In this document: in pieces, positions 47,207 to 60,371 of the stretch | How positions within the stretch are numbered: the stretch's first letter is position 1 | Layout of the letters: each line of letters starts with the position of its first letter | Assembly: GCA_949130495.1 (NCBI GenBank) | Contig: OX422208.1 | Coordinates: 396,512,561 to 396,576,560, forward strand | Source of the DNA: Sambucus nigra | Lineage: Eukaryota; Streptophyta; Magnoliopsida; Dipsacales; Adoxaceae | Length of the DNA: 64,000 nt | Reading direction: 5' to 3' | Notes under the pieces: generated by a model | Seen by the model: the letters and a program-made list of their open reading frames with translations, nothing else | The model's database searches: none | What the model was told of the DNA's origin: nothing | Program-made: the position numbers and the translations under genes

Positions 47207-48021
47207 TAAATAATCATCCTTGTGAGAAATTAATGGAGATCTTTCTACCTCTTCAGAAGCATCTTCAATTCCTCTCTAGATTCTAAAATCAGTCTTATTT
47301 GAAACTTGATTTTCAGAACCAAGTCGCTGCCTGTTTACTCTACAATGATGTATAGGAATCCGGAGTAAGGAAAATGAAATAAGAGATATAAAACAAGTGT
47401 ATGTCTAGACTGATTGGCGCTTATATAAACCAGAAAAACAAACAGTTGCACTACCATATCCCATCGGGGTGACTATAAAATCAAAAGATGCTCAAGTACA
47501 AAGATGCATCCTCCCATAAAAGAAGTCAGTAATCTATATATGCTTAATCTTAATCCATGACGCAAAAAAGTGACTTAAGTACAAAATACAACCCCCCACC
47601 CCCACGGCTCAAACACAGAGAAGGGTATTCAAAATGGAGGAGGCAGAGAAGGAAATGGTTGATCTCTTTTCTCAGAACTCCAACCCAAAAAAGATACTGT
47701 AAAAATATAGAAACAAAAATGAATGAATAAAAGAATATATTACTTCTTACAATATGATCTACCCTCTGGCAAAAAAAACTGAGGAACCTGTTATGAGCTG
47801 TCCTTCTGAACTCGAACCCCATTTATCCTTTTGTAGAAACAAGGGTAGCGGCCTCGGATGAGGAGATTTTCTGCCAAAGTGAACTATACATATTCAGAAA
47901 TTTACTCTCTTTTTGAGATGACAGGAAGTCACACAGGCAAATTCTCAACTAGAATTCTTGAAAGGATATATTTTTCATGAGTTCGCATGAATCAGAATCC
48001 AATGCATATGGGTAGCAATGC
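47207..48021 (-). other. 3' UTR and downstream region of the WDR7-like gene
   Basis: Follows the stop codon at 48022-48024 of the minus-strand gene. The poly(A) site cannot be placed by eye. The ORF at 47550-47822 is unlikely to be coding. Transcripts would be needed to find the UTR end. Confidence 0.4.
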
Positions 48022-48165
48022 TTATAACTGGTAAGTGCCCAATTCATGGCCATGTAGTGTGAGTTTCACTTTTCTTTGACCAACCCATTGTAGCCGATAA
48101 GACAGATCAAGATTATGAATCAAGTGTTTAACTCTGTCCATTTCACTCAGAACCCTTGTATTTTC
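48022..48165 (-). CDS. Last coding exon of the WDR7-like gene
   Basis: 144 bp. The acceptor is CTCTGTAG before 48165; phase 0. Encodes 47 residues from [16 protein letters not shown] to [10 protein letters not shown], then TAA at 48024-48022. Too short and too late in the gene to appear as a sizeable ORF, but it matches the conserved plant C-terminus as I remember it. Confidence 0.9.
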   Translation of the reverse strand, partial: ENTRVLSEMDRVKHLIHNLDLSYRLQWVGQRKVKLTLHGHELGTYQL

Positions 48166-51100
48166 CTACAGAGATGATAACAAACAAATAATAAATTATG
48201 CTAGAGACATACAACTGATTCTTGTCACTATCAATCAAAAGGAGATGCATTTACAGAGAGGCTCCAAGCCTCCAAACTAAACAATATTAATATAAGGAAT
48301 TTTTTTAGTGTTACTCTCACTTTTAGGCCGCTACTGAGTTACCCTCCAAAATGCAAAGATATTTAAGTTACATCCCCACTAAGGATTTTAGCAACACTTT
48401 ATAAGCAAGGGCAGTCCTACATGGTCCCGAGCGGGGGCAGTTGCCCCCCACTGAGATTTCATTTTTCTACGATATGGTAGCAAAAAAAATGGTCTTAAGT
48501 ATTAGTTTTCGAAATATTATGTCAGTAAAAATAACTTTTCTAAAACTCGGCGTAAAAGATGTAATTTTTAAAAGACTCATTTTTACTCATCGAGTGCCGC
48601 TTCCCATTTTCAGAAAACCCTAATTCAATTCAATTTCTCCTTAGGCTTCAATCCTTGCGACCAATTAACCTTTCTTCCACTTTTCTTCTCTCTTCTCCAC
48701 TCTCATGTGGTGCAATCAAGCTTTTCTCTCTCGATTCTGGTGATCGTGATGGTAGGTGGTGGCAAATGCACTGCTCTAGGTTATGTCCATGACCATGCCA
48801 ATTTCAAACTACTTTTGTACAGGGAATGTAACCAATTTCAAACAACTGTTTGTTGAGGGAGAACATGAAGGGTAAGGAAAATATCTTAGCTGAGCTCACT
48901 ATTATCAATCGTCTCCATCACAAGCACCTTGTCCGATTGCTCGGTACTCTCTCTTCATTTTATTGATTGGTGAGTTACAAGTTTATTCTACTTTTGGGTT
49001 GGATTTTAGTTTGGATAGCATTGATTGTTGTGAGTACACACAATAAAACTATAAAAAGAATGACCCTTCTACATGTTCCATCGATTATACCGAATAAATA
49101 CCAAGGATTCAATTATCCTCATTAGGTCAAAAAAATTGCTGAAATATGGCTGTAAGATCCTTATGACTAAAAAACAACAATTACCCTAAAAAATTGCCTC
49201 AAGGCTCCCGCCCTCGAAACCCCGGTATTGGTAAACTTCATACCCCATTGACCAGATATGACCGAAAATCCTGGGTTGCAAGAAACTTTGTTGACACTGT
49301 GAGCTTTTGAGAAACTAGAGGGGGCCATTGTATATTTTCATTAATTTGTGGGGTGTAACTCAAATGACAATAAAAATGGGGATTAAAGCCAAAACAACCC
49401 TATGAATACCTTTATTTCAAAAGGAGATAAGCCACGAAAAAATACCTGCAAATTGGTCTGTCTCTCATTACTCAATACACTAGCCATTATACTTGACCTG
49501 GTAAAGTTAGGTGAGAAACCCTCCCATGGGGGAACAAAAATCAGTTTAGTGCACTGGACAGGAACAAGATTCCGGCTTATTTTCTCCCACCACGCAGATT
49601 CCAATGACCACCATCTGATCATCAATCCATGCTCAGAAAAAGCAACTAGCCCCTGCAATAAATTAAATAGCATTTCTAATAAATCTACGAATATAAAGTT
49701 TTATCATATCGAAACCTCATCGTACATCAATGATAGAATTTTACATTTCAAAGGTTCACCGTAGGAGTAAAGCCATGATAGAGAGATATCCTGAATATCT
49801 AATGATACATTTTATATACAGATGTAATTAAAAGCTTTGGATAATACAACTTGGACTAATAATATACTACCGAATGCAAATAATACTCAGTAAAAGGAAG
49901 CACAAAGAAATTGGTACAAAAATGCTGCAAAAAATGGTTGTTAAGACATCATGGTGAAAGCTTAACAATGAACTTGAATTTATATAGCTGAAAGTAGTTC
50001 AAGCAAGTGGAAACACTATGGTACTAATCTCACGCTTGTTAGAACATTAAAATGAAAACGGTGCTAAAATGCACTACAGAAAATAGTGTAAATAATACGG
50101 TATACTTGTACATTAACTTTTTAACTTTTTCATATTTTGATGCAAGAGCATAGGGATATAGTCGTCTTTTTCGCATTTATTCTATTTTTTTCCTTTTGTA
50201 CCCTTTTAGTATAAATAGCTATTGAGCCCCTCATTGTATCACTTTTGCCATTTTTGAGATTGAAAGCTTAGAGAGAGAAATAAGAAATTGATTCCCGAAC
50301 CAACCCACCCGAAATTGATTCCCGAACCAAAATGAAGAACCAGAGGTCGAACAGCCCTACTTACCGCCGACCACCACCTCAGCCAGCCCGAATCCCAAGA
50401 ACTCCACCCGGAGCAGTCGCCGGTGGCCAATTAACCCACCCGAACCTCCAAAACCTCCCGACCAACCCCAATTTACCCTTGGTTCAACCCGACAGACCTA
50501 GCCAACCTTCCTAAACCCCGGATTCAACCCCAATTTCATACCGTCAACCACACACCAAAGAACCAAATGATCAACAAGACCCCATCTACAAACGATGTCC
50601 TTCCCTAAGAATCCTTCCTATTCCACCCCACATTCCACTACCCTCCGCTCAATCTATTTGTCGACGACGGGAGTCATTTTGCCATGAACAAGTGAAACGT
50701 GTGGAAGTTTCTACCGCCTATATGCACACCGTGATGGTAACCACGTCCGTAAATCCACAAGCATCCCCGCCTAATGACAATACTTGGATCCGATCGAGTA
50801 TTTTTTTTACTCGATGCACGTCAGAGGGAGGCTATGTACGGTGATTATTGATGGAGGAGCTAGTGATAATTTGGTTGCGCAAGAGATAGTAGGCGAACTC
50901 AACCTTCCCACCGAATCATTGTCTACTCTGTGTCTTATTGGGTGGTTAGGAAACGAAGCCACCCTAGCTCTTAGCCGACAGTGTCGAGTGACTTATTCCA
51001 TCGGAAACTATTGTGATGAGTATCTATGTACCGTGGTAAATATGCGAGTATGCCATCTTCTTTTGGGGAGGCTAAGGCAATTTGATAATCGTGGCATACA

Positions 51101-54100
51101 TGATGGCCGGCCAATACTTGTACATTTACACATGAGGGGAGGGAGCACCCCATGCGACCATTTCCGATGTCTCGACCTTCTGCTCTAGTAGTTTCACATG
51201 AGGAGTTAGCCACCGAGGTCGCAGAGACAGGATTGTATTATGCTCTTATTAGCCCCATCACCATCCCGGAGACTTCTATTCCACCGTGTGTCCAAGTTTA
51301 TTGGATTCTTTTAGTGATGTGTGCACCCCACCAGATGATCTTCCTCCTCTCCGGAATCTATAGCATGCTATTAATTTCATCCCTGGGGCACAGCACCCCA
51401 ATCTTCTCCACTATCACATGTCGCCTACGGAGCACGCTGAGTTACAGAGACAGGTCACCGAGTTGTGTGACAAGGAGTACATTAGGGAGAGCATGTCTCC
51501 TTGAGCAGTCACCGCACTATTAGCACCTAAGAAGGACATGAGTTGGCGTATGTGTGTGGATAGTCGCGCCATTAATAAAATCACGGTAAAGTATCGGTTC
51601 CCAACTCCCCAGCTTGAGGATATATTGGACCAACTCCATGCGGCGACGATATTCTCTAAGCTAGACTTAAAGAGTGGCTAGCACTAGATACGTATGAGAC
51701 CGAGTGATGAATGGAAGACAGCATTTAAAACCAAGGATGGACTTTACGAGTGGACGGTGATGCCTTTTGGTCTATTCAACGCTCCATCCACGTCCATGAG
51801 GGTGATTACTCAGATTTTGCGTCCATTATTGGGTAAGTTCGTTGTGGTCTATTTTCATGATATTTTGATTTATAGCCGGTCCGAGTAGGAACACTTGAGA
51901 CATGTGACTTAGTATCCAAAGGTTTTACGAGCCGAACGCTTTTTCCTCACATTAAAAAAATGTGCTTTTATGGTTCCGTCGGTGACTTTCTTGGGGTATG
52001 TAATGTCGAGAGATGGCGTTCGGGTGGATGACGCCAAGATTCAGGCGATAGTGAATTGGCTTACCCCCACTTCGGTGACTCAGGTTCGCAGTTTTCATGG
52101 GCTTGCTAGATTCTATCGACGATTCATAGAAGGAATCAGCACCGTTATCGCTCCGATCACGGATTTGATGAGCACTTCTTCGACCGCCGACTTTAGGTGG
52201 ACTGAGGAGGCCGAGCGGGCCTTCACACGTATCAATGAGTTGATGACGACTGCTCTTATCCTCTCCTTGCCGGACTTTGATCAGTTGTTTGAGCTATCTT
52301 GCGATGCTTGCAAGACAGAAATGGGTACTGACTCAAGTCAGAATGGGAAGCCCGTTGCGTTTTTTAGCCAGAAATTGACGGGAGTGACCTTACACTATTC
52401 TACCTATGACTTGGTGTTCTATGCGGTTGTGAAAGCCATGAAGTTTTGATCCCCCTATATCCTACATAAGGAGTTCGTGATCAAATCTGGCCATGAGGCC
52501 TTGTGATTCCTCCATAGCCAGAGACGTGTTAGCGACAGACACGCCACGTGAACGGCCTATCTTCAGCACACTTTCCACCTTCAGTACAATCCCGGGAAAG
52601 AGAACATGGTAGCGGATGCCCTTAGCCGACGAGCTCATGCTTTAATGACTTTGCGGAGTCAGGTATTTGGATTCGATGAGATTCGAGATCTCTAGCTGAC
52701 GGATGTGAATTTATGACCCATTTATGCCGCTTGCCAGCAGGGCAATGGGGCATCAGGTGAGTACTTATTACAGGATGGGTTTTTACATCGTGGAACAGCT
52801 TTATGTATTCCTTCTTCCTCTTTACGGGAGAAGATTGTTTCTGAGGTTCACGGGGATGGCTTAGCAGGTCACTTGAGACGGGCACGCACCCATGCAATGT
52901 TACGAGATCATTTTTATTGGTCAACTATGAGGCGGGATACTAATGCCTTTATCAGACGCTATTACACCAGTCAGACGGCCAAGGGTCAGCACTCCAATGC
53001 TGGCTTGTACACTCCCCTGTTGATACTTGAGCGCCCGTGACAGGACATTTCGATGGATTTTATTGTGGGCCTTCCCCGTACTTCCAGTGGGCATAAATCT
53101 ATCATGGTAGTTGTTGACCGATTTTTCAAGATGTCTCATTTCATTCCATGTTCTCGAACGACGGATGCTTCTCATGTCGCGTCCTTGTACTTCCAAGAGA
53201 TTGTCCGCTTACATGGCGTTCCCCGTAGCATCACATCCGATCGCGATGTACGCTTTGCGGGACATTTCTGACGGACCTTATAGTGCTTATTACGGACAGA
53301 GCTCTAGTTTTTTACTGCCTTTCATCTACAGACCGACGGACAGACACAGGTGATCAATAGGAGTGTAAGAGGCATTTTGCGTTGTTTGACCTCTGAACAC
53401 CCCCGTAGGTGGGATATGGTGATTGCTCAAGCCGAATTTGCTTTCAACAATGCAGTCAACCGTTCTATAGATTTCTCCCCTTTCCAGATTGTGTTGGGTC
53501 GGTCCCCAACTATGCCCATTGACCTCGTTGAGCTACCCTCGACAGTTCCTACATGCCCCTCCGTCGAGGAGTTTGCGGTCCACTTGACATCCATCCAGGC
53601 CGATGTCCATACTCATCTTCAAACCATCTACGCTTCTTACAAAGAGGCGGATGATGTACATCATCACCGTTTCATTTCGTACTAGCCCGATGATTTAGTT
53701 ATGGTGTACCTCCAGAAAGCACGCCGTGTAGGCAAAGGCAACAAGCTTTCCATGCGACGATTTGGCCATTTTCCTATTATTCATGCTTGTGGGCCGAATG
53801 CCTCTGAGGCTGACCTTCTTCCGAAGTCTCACATGCATCGTACATTTAATGTGGCGGACCTTTATTCTTTCAGATGCACCCATTCTCCTCCCATCCCTCT
53901 TCCCTCATCATCGACCCAGCCAGTTCGCTCCCATGTTGACCGTATTGAGGGTATACTTGACTCTGCATGTGTCTCTTCTACATCGGGCGACTACACACGC
54001 TATTTTGGTTCGTTGGGTTGGACGCCCTGAGGCGGAAGACTCTTGGATTACTGAGACTACCTTGTAGCATGTTGATCCCGATTTCTTTCGCCAATACTCC

Positions 54101-55571
54101 GCACATATGGATTCCTCTCAAGTGGAGAGAATAATGCAGGAGCATAGGGATATAGTTGTCTTTTTAGCATTTATTCTATTTTTTTCCCTTTTATACCCTT
54201 TTAGTATAAATAGCTATTGATCCCCTCATTGTATCACTTTTGCCATTTTGAGATTAAATACTTAGAGAGAGAAATTAGAAACCATCCTCCATTTTTCAAG
54301 TTGTTATTGTTGTTGTTATTGTGTAGATAACTTCTTTTACGCTTACGCACCCTAGATTACATCATATTTACCCTAGATGTTATACCTTTCATTTGTGATG
54401 TCATGGCTCATAGCACCCTCATGCTGACAACATCCATGACCTCCAAATGCTAGAATATTTCCACACTGGTTAGGATATGCTAGTGGAGATTCCCTCTCTT
54501 TTGCCAAATATTTGTAACATTCCCCTTCGAAGATATTAATTCAATACAATTTGAGAGAGTTTATTCTAGGGTTAGTCGCTTTTCTTTTCATACCATTGGC
54601 ATTTATACGTCAATTGGTATCAAATCAAGGAATGTTCCCCTATTGTGTGCGCTCGAGTAAACTCCAACCCACAAACTCCTAAAGGATCCCAGTAGATACA
54701 TGGATGATGACGTATACATTCTTCAGCGAGGTCGCTGGGGTGGCAAGCACTAGGATGGTACCTACTAGGCCTGTCAACGGGTCAGAGACGGGTCCGATTT
54801 AGGGAGATCCAGATCCATGTAATTGGGTCTTCATCGGGTCTGGGTCCAGGTCCGGGTCTTCATCGGGTCTACAATATTGGATCCAGACCCGGATCCGTTC
54901 GGGTCCGGGTCTGACCAAATATATACATTTATTTTATATTTATTTTATTTTAACCCCCTTCTTTATTTTTTTAATCTTAAATTAAAATATTTTGTAATGT
55001 ATTACAGCATATTATTAGTACAAATAAAACATATGTTACTTATATTTATTATAAACATAAATATATATTTTTATATATAATACTTGCATGTTATATTGAT
55101 AAGATATATTTATAAATATATATAAATTTATAGTATATATATAGGAGAAGGCTCACCTACATCATGCTCTATACATCATCTATGCATCACACCTAATTAT
55201 AGGCCCTAAAAAACTTTTTTTTTCAAATTTTTCTTTTGAAATTAACCTTCCAATAAACCCATGTTCAAAAAAATAGACCAAAATAAATTTTGTAACTATT
55301 ATTAAAAAATCCACAAAAAACTGCTCAAAATACCTTATTTATGTGGAAGGTATAAATAGGGTCTGAGCATAAATAAGGTATTTTGAGCAATTTTTTGTGG
55401 ATTTTTTAAAAATAGCTACAAAATTTATTTTGACCTAATTTTTTAAATATGGGTTGATTGGAAGGTTAATTTCAAGGGAAAAATAAAAAATTTGGAAAAA
55501 ATATTTCTTAGGGCCTAGAACTAGGTGTGGTGTATGATGTGATGTATACATCATGATGTAGGTGAGCCTTC

Positions 55572-55623
<52 letters not shown>

Positions 55624-58600
55624 ATAATGTACAATTCGGGTCGGGTATTCGGGTCCAAAAAAATATGCTCAGACTCTATTATACGGATCGGGTCCGGGTT
55701 GGGTCCGACCCATTGACAGGCCTAATACCTAACATATTCATAAAAATCAAGTTCACTTTCAAGCAGGGTTTGATGGTGGTGGAAATGAGGATGATGGAAT
55801 GGTGGTTGATGATGGTGGACAAGGCTCATATGTCGGATGATGTAAATGATAGGGAACACCTGAGTAATATATGGTCTAAGATATCTTGTTCTTTGCTACC
55901 ATACATACATGCTAGATCCCATCATGAGTAATACGTATAAAAAGAGTATTACTCAATGAACAATGGCTATGGGCTGCTAATGGTGGATCCAGTGAGATCA
56001 GTGCCGGCTCATGCCCTAGGCAGGTGAGGAGGCTGCCTAGGGCCTCACCATATTTAAGGGCCCCTAATTTTAATAGCTATTTATTATATTATATATAAAT
56101 AAATACATTCATTGAAAAAAGTAAAAACTCTTCCTATTTTCAAGGCTATTAAAAACAACTCAATAAACAACTAAGCCCATTAAAAGTACACGATTCATTT
56201 CTTCTAAACTAACAATCCCTTCATTTCTTCTCTCTCTCCACTAAAGGTTCATCTCTTTTCTCTCTCTCTCTCCAAACTCCACTCTCCTCTTCCTCATTCT
56301 ATTTTGCTCATACAAAGAAAAAAAAAATTGCTCATCCAAAAAAAATCTGGTGGCACTATAAAACTTCTCTCATACAAGGTTTGTTTTTTGTTTTATATAT
56401 ATACTATATGTTATGTATATTATATTGTTATTATTATTATATATATTTTTTAACTTTTTTGCTCTTTTTTATTTTATGAAATTGTTTAAACTTAAATGAT
56501 TATTCTATTAATATGTTTTTAAATGTTGACAGGTTGAAAGTGAATTTTTTTTTCAATTGGAGAAGTTCGTTGTTCGGATAATCAGAGCGAATATACATTG
56601 GCGTGATCAGGTTTCTATTGTTCTATAATGATATTTGTTTGTTTATGTGAAATAATTAGAAGAAATTATATTTTAGTGGCTAGATTTACTTTTTATTTGT
56701 GAATATATTCATATTTGTTGCTAACTATATACATACATATGTCTACAATAAAATATGAAAGCGGGTGTAAAAAAAGAGAAAAAAAAAAAAAGAAAAGCAA
56801 ATGAATACAAAATTATAATTCATGATTTTTCATCTCAAAAAGCAAGAAAAATAAATTTTAATTAATTATTTTATAAAAAAATTATTAAAAAAATGTAACA
56901 TATATTTAATATAATATAATAATTTTTACAATAAAAAGGGCCCCATATTAATTTCTAGCCTAGGGCCCCGATTTTGCTTGAGACGGCCCTGAGTGAGATA
57001 CGGAACCACTTGAACTGAATTACTGAAATGAAACCCAGCCCTGCTGGAATTAAAAAGAAACAAAAAACCTGACATGTTTGCCGACATTAAATTCTACCAA
57101 CATAGCAAGAAATATTTTCTTTTGGATTGTTATAGACCAATCGGGCCTCATAGTCAAAGTCAAACTCTGGATATAGTTATAGCTTTAGTAAGACTCTGCC
57201 AACTACACATAGATGAAATTCTAATTAGCTGACAAGTGTACGCATGTGCACATCACATAGATGACTTGAACAAAAAGTGTAGCCCAAAAGGAGAATTAAA
57301 AATGCATTCATGAATATGGTTTAATCAGAAGTACCTCTCCATCTGGAGAAAAGCTTAGAGCTGAAATTGCAGTAGCTATTGCCACTTCTGAAGCTCCTCC
57401 AAGCAAATTTGGAAGTCCTGGAGGTCCACTTGCATCCAAAACCTTTATTTTCATCATGCTACAATACAAAATGAAAACATAAGCACAGACATCTAAGACT
57501 TTGTAATGAAAGTAAATGAAGTTCTTTTGATTTCACAAGCATTAAGCCCCTTTGATATTGCCCGTTACAATGTTGTCAGGGATGGGATTTATTACCAAGT
57601 TGACCACTTTCTGAAGGACTATTGAATTTGAAATTTTTGTCTTTACTCGTAATCATTCATCAGTGTGTTCCATCAACAGTTCTCAAGTATAACATTATTT
57701 TGGGTATAGAAAGAAGGTCAACACAATGCAAACCGATTTCAAAGAAAAACTCAGTAGCTGGTTCTTTTTTATTTTTAAAGAGCGAGGATTATACAAATAG
57801 AAATACATTTAATTTATTTATAATTTAACGTATGCAATTTTATTTTATTTTTATTATTAGAAACTTCCTTACCATATTATCATTCATACGAATTTATAAT
57901 ATGGTAGTTTAGAGGGTTTGATTCTAGTATTTTCGATTTTTATTGCTTACTAAACAACTTCGTTAGTTGTCAATAATTTTATTGGAGGAGCCTCAAAGTT
58001 ATCCTACCTAGCCCTAGTAAGTCTTTGTAACCTATAAACGAGAGCCTTGCACATTAATATTAATAAATTATCAATGAGAAAGAATCTTAGCACCATTATT
58101 GTGCTGCTCTTCTCTTTTGTTTACAGTTCTTCTTTGAAAGATTACTTGTTTGTTCCTCTTTTCTATGAATTGAAGCCTTTGTTGTGAGAAAGATTCACAT
58201 CAGTTGGACAGAGTGAAAATACATGCATATTATTTGTGCCAGAACCCAAATCAAACCTAACTTTAGAAGCAGATCAAAAGCATGGGGGGAGAGAGAGAGA
58301 GATACATTTATAGCTTCTGAAAGTTCAGTAAAATCTTTTATTACCTTTGCATGTCATATACCCCAATACTAGCACTTCTAATCTCTCCAAGTGCGTCCCC
58401 AACAGCCAATCTGGTGGAAGTATCATTCAAGGCTACCATAGGGTATATACGTACGACTTCCTTCAGTGCCGCCATTGAACTCTGAAGACAGGTTTTGCGC
58501 ATAACTGAGTTGCCGGGGTCCATTGTTTGCAAAATGAAATTGACCACCTGCAAACCTGCCCAAGCGTTAGAGATATGAATACTTAAAATGACGTCTCATC

Positions 58601-60333
58601 ACAATCCCCACCGCCTTCCCCCACCCCCCCAAAACCACTTCTCCTGATCAGGTAGGTTACAACTTACAACCTATTTACAGTTTTAACCTACCTGTAAAAA
58701 AAGATTAGTCAGTCGTGAAATTTGCGTCTCTTCTCTTTAGATATAAACAAGAACAACATAAACTATTGATATTGAAAAGGCAGAAAAAACACTTCAAGTG
58801 CATCGCTTGAAACTTTTATGGAGTGTTGCGGGGTAAAGATACTAGATCCCTTTGATTTTCTTCTGTTCTGACTTAATCCCTCTTCAGTTTCAGAAATTTA
58901 AATCTACTCTTCTAAAGAAACGAAAATTTGATTTAATAGGAAAACCAAGCATGCAACTTTAGATTATTTAGAAAATAACGATAATTTAAATATTATGTCA
59001 GGTTCTTATGAACCTCAACCACAAATAAAATATGTACATGAGATTTTGAACCTTTGGAAATGTTGAATTTGGTGTATATATCAAATATAAAGGATATCAA
59101 AGTGGATTGATCATATTATAATGACAATTTAGGGTTTACGAATCCCATCTACCTAGGTCAGCCATATAAATCCTTATTTATTTCTTCTCCGGCTAGCTAT
59201 TTCTAACACCTTATCTCATTACACATGGTAAATCATGTGGGGGTAACATTAAATTAAGATTAATCATCTTCTGAAAGACATCCGCAAATGTGAAAATCCC
59301 ATACATGATAAAGCTGAGTGGATAATTTTCACAAAGTTGTACCGGTTACCACCATCAAAAAATACAAGGTACGCTAAGTTCAAGAGAGTTGAATGATGTA
59401 AACCACTGTCTTCCACAATTCCCAGTTCCCACTATGAAATTTCTCGCATGCAAGTTCAGTGATTATTTTTAATATGAAAATGGAATAATTTATCTTGCCT
59501 GAATAAAGATTTTGGTTCACAAACCTTGTCAAGGTATTGAGCCAAGTTTCTTGGAGAACCACGCACAACCCTGATAAGAGTCATGAGGGATACTATATGA
59601 ACTGGTGAATCAGATGCAGTAGACCAAATCTGTCTTTCAATCACATTTAGAAATCCTGATATATCAGCCATTGCTAAACTGGGAAGAAGGATACCAATCA
59701 AAGTCTCCCGAATGTCGAGGGACGGGGCTGGATTTTGTGCAGATGCACCACTAACGCACTCTATTTGGAAGAAAATATCCCCAATCAAACGAGGGATTTC
59801 AGAACCAATGCATGCCTTCCATGTACCGTCCATTCCTTCTGCCAGAATCTCCGCTGCAGTGGAACTATATTTTCCATTCATGGCCATAACCAACTTCATT
59901 AGTGGATGAACCGCCAGCATGGCAAGATTAGGTTTCACTAGGCTAGGGTACCAAACAGCCAATGCAGCAGCAACGATGATATGAGAATTCATTGCATCTT
60001 GACTTGTTCCGCCAACAGAAGAAATCCAGTCTTGCTCTTCAAATGATTCTAGCCAAGTTAGTATTTCAGATTCCTCGTCATGAGAGACTCTTTGTGCTTC
60101 TGGCTGACGTTCAGATTCTAAACTGCTTTGAGATGTTTCCCCCATGCTTGAATTTTTAAGTTCACTTTGTACTATTTCATTTGAAGGGCTCAAAAGTTCT
60201 GCATGGTCATTTGCTTTTTCATTGCGCAGGGGAAACGGAATAGCTCGTGAAGCGGCACAGTGGAATAAAGAGCGTGCTGCCATTCTTACATGATCACTTT
60301 CATCTTGCCAAAAGCTTACCAAAAGCTGCAATG

Positions 60334-60371
<38 letters not shown>

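Larger units (their letters stand above)
50141..54765 (+). mobile_element. Chromovirus (Ty3/gypsy) in the 7.7-kb intron, antisense to the host gene
   Basis: Order on the plus strand: partial 5' LTR (50141-50288), Pro-rich noncoding or gag remnant, protease, RT, RNase H, integrase, chromodomain-like tail, polypurine tract, full-length LTR (54135-54612), primer-binding site and about 150 bp of 5' internal sequence. The left LTR has only the first 148 bp of LTR sequence, and the right LTR is followed by a PBS. The structure is therefore a rearranged or unequal-recombination product. Many stops are present. Domain style suggests the CRM/Reina group of chromoviruses; this is inferred. Confidence 0.85.
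54766..55724. mobile_element. hAT-like element with a foldback element nested inside
   Basis: Terminal inverted repeat TAGGCCTGTCAACGGGTC at the left and TAGGCCTGTCAATGGGTCGG complemented at the right. Flanking 8-mers GTACCTAC (54758-54765) and ATACCTAA (55725-55732) agree at six positions, so an aged hAT 8-bp duplication is likely. GGGTCCGGGTC-type subterminal repeats are present at both sides. The middle is AT-rich and contains the 431-bp foldback insertion. Confidence 0.75.

Noticed and set aside
53695..53883. Minus-strand ORFs across the chromovirus pol region
   Set aside because: They are shadows of the plus-strand integrase and chromodomain-like reading.
57622..57828. 68-codon plus-strand ORF in an intron
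   Set aside because: No motif, and it lies opposite the well-supported minus-strand gene between two of its exons.
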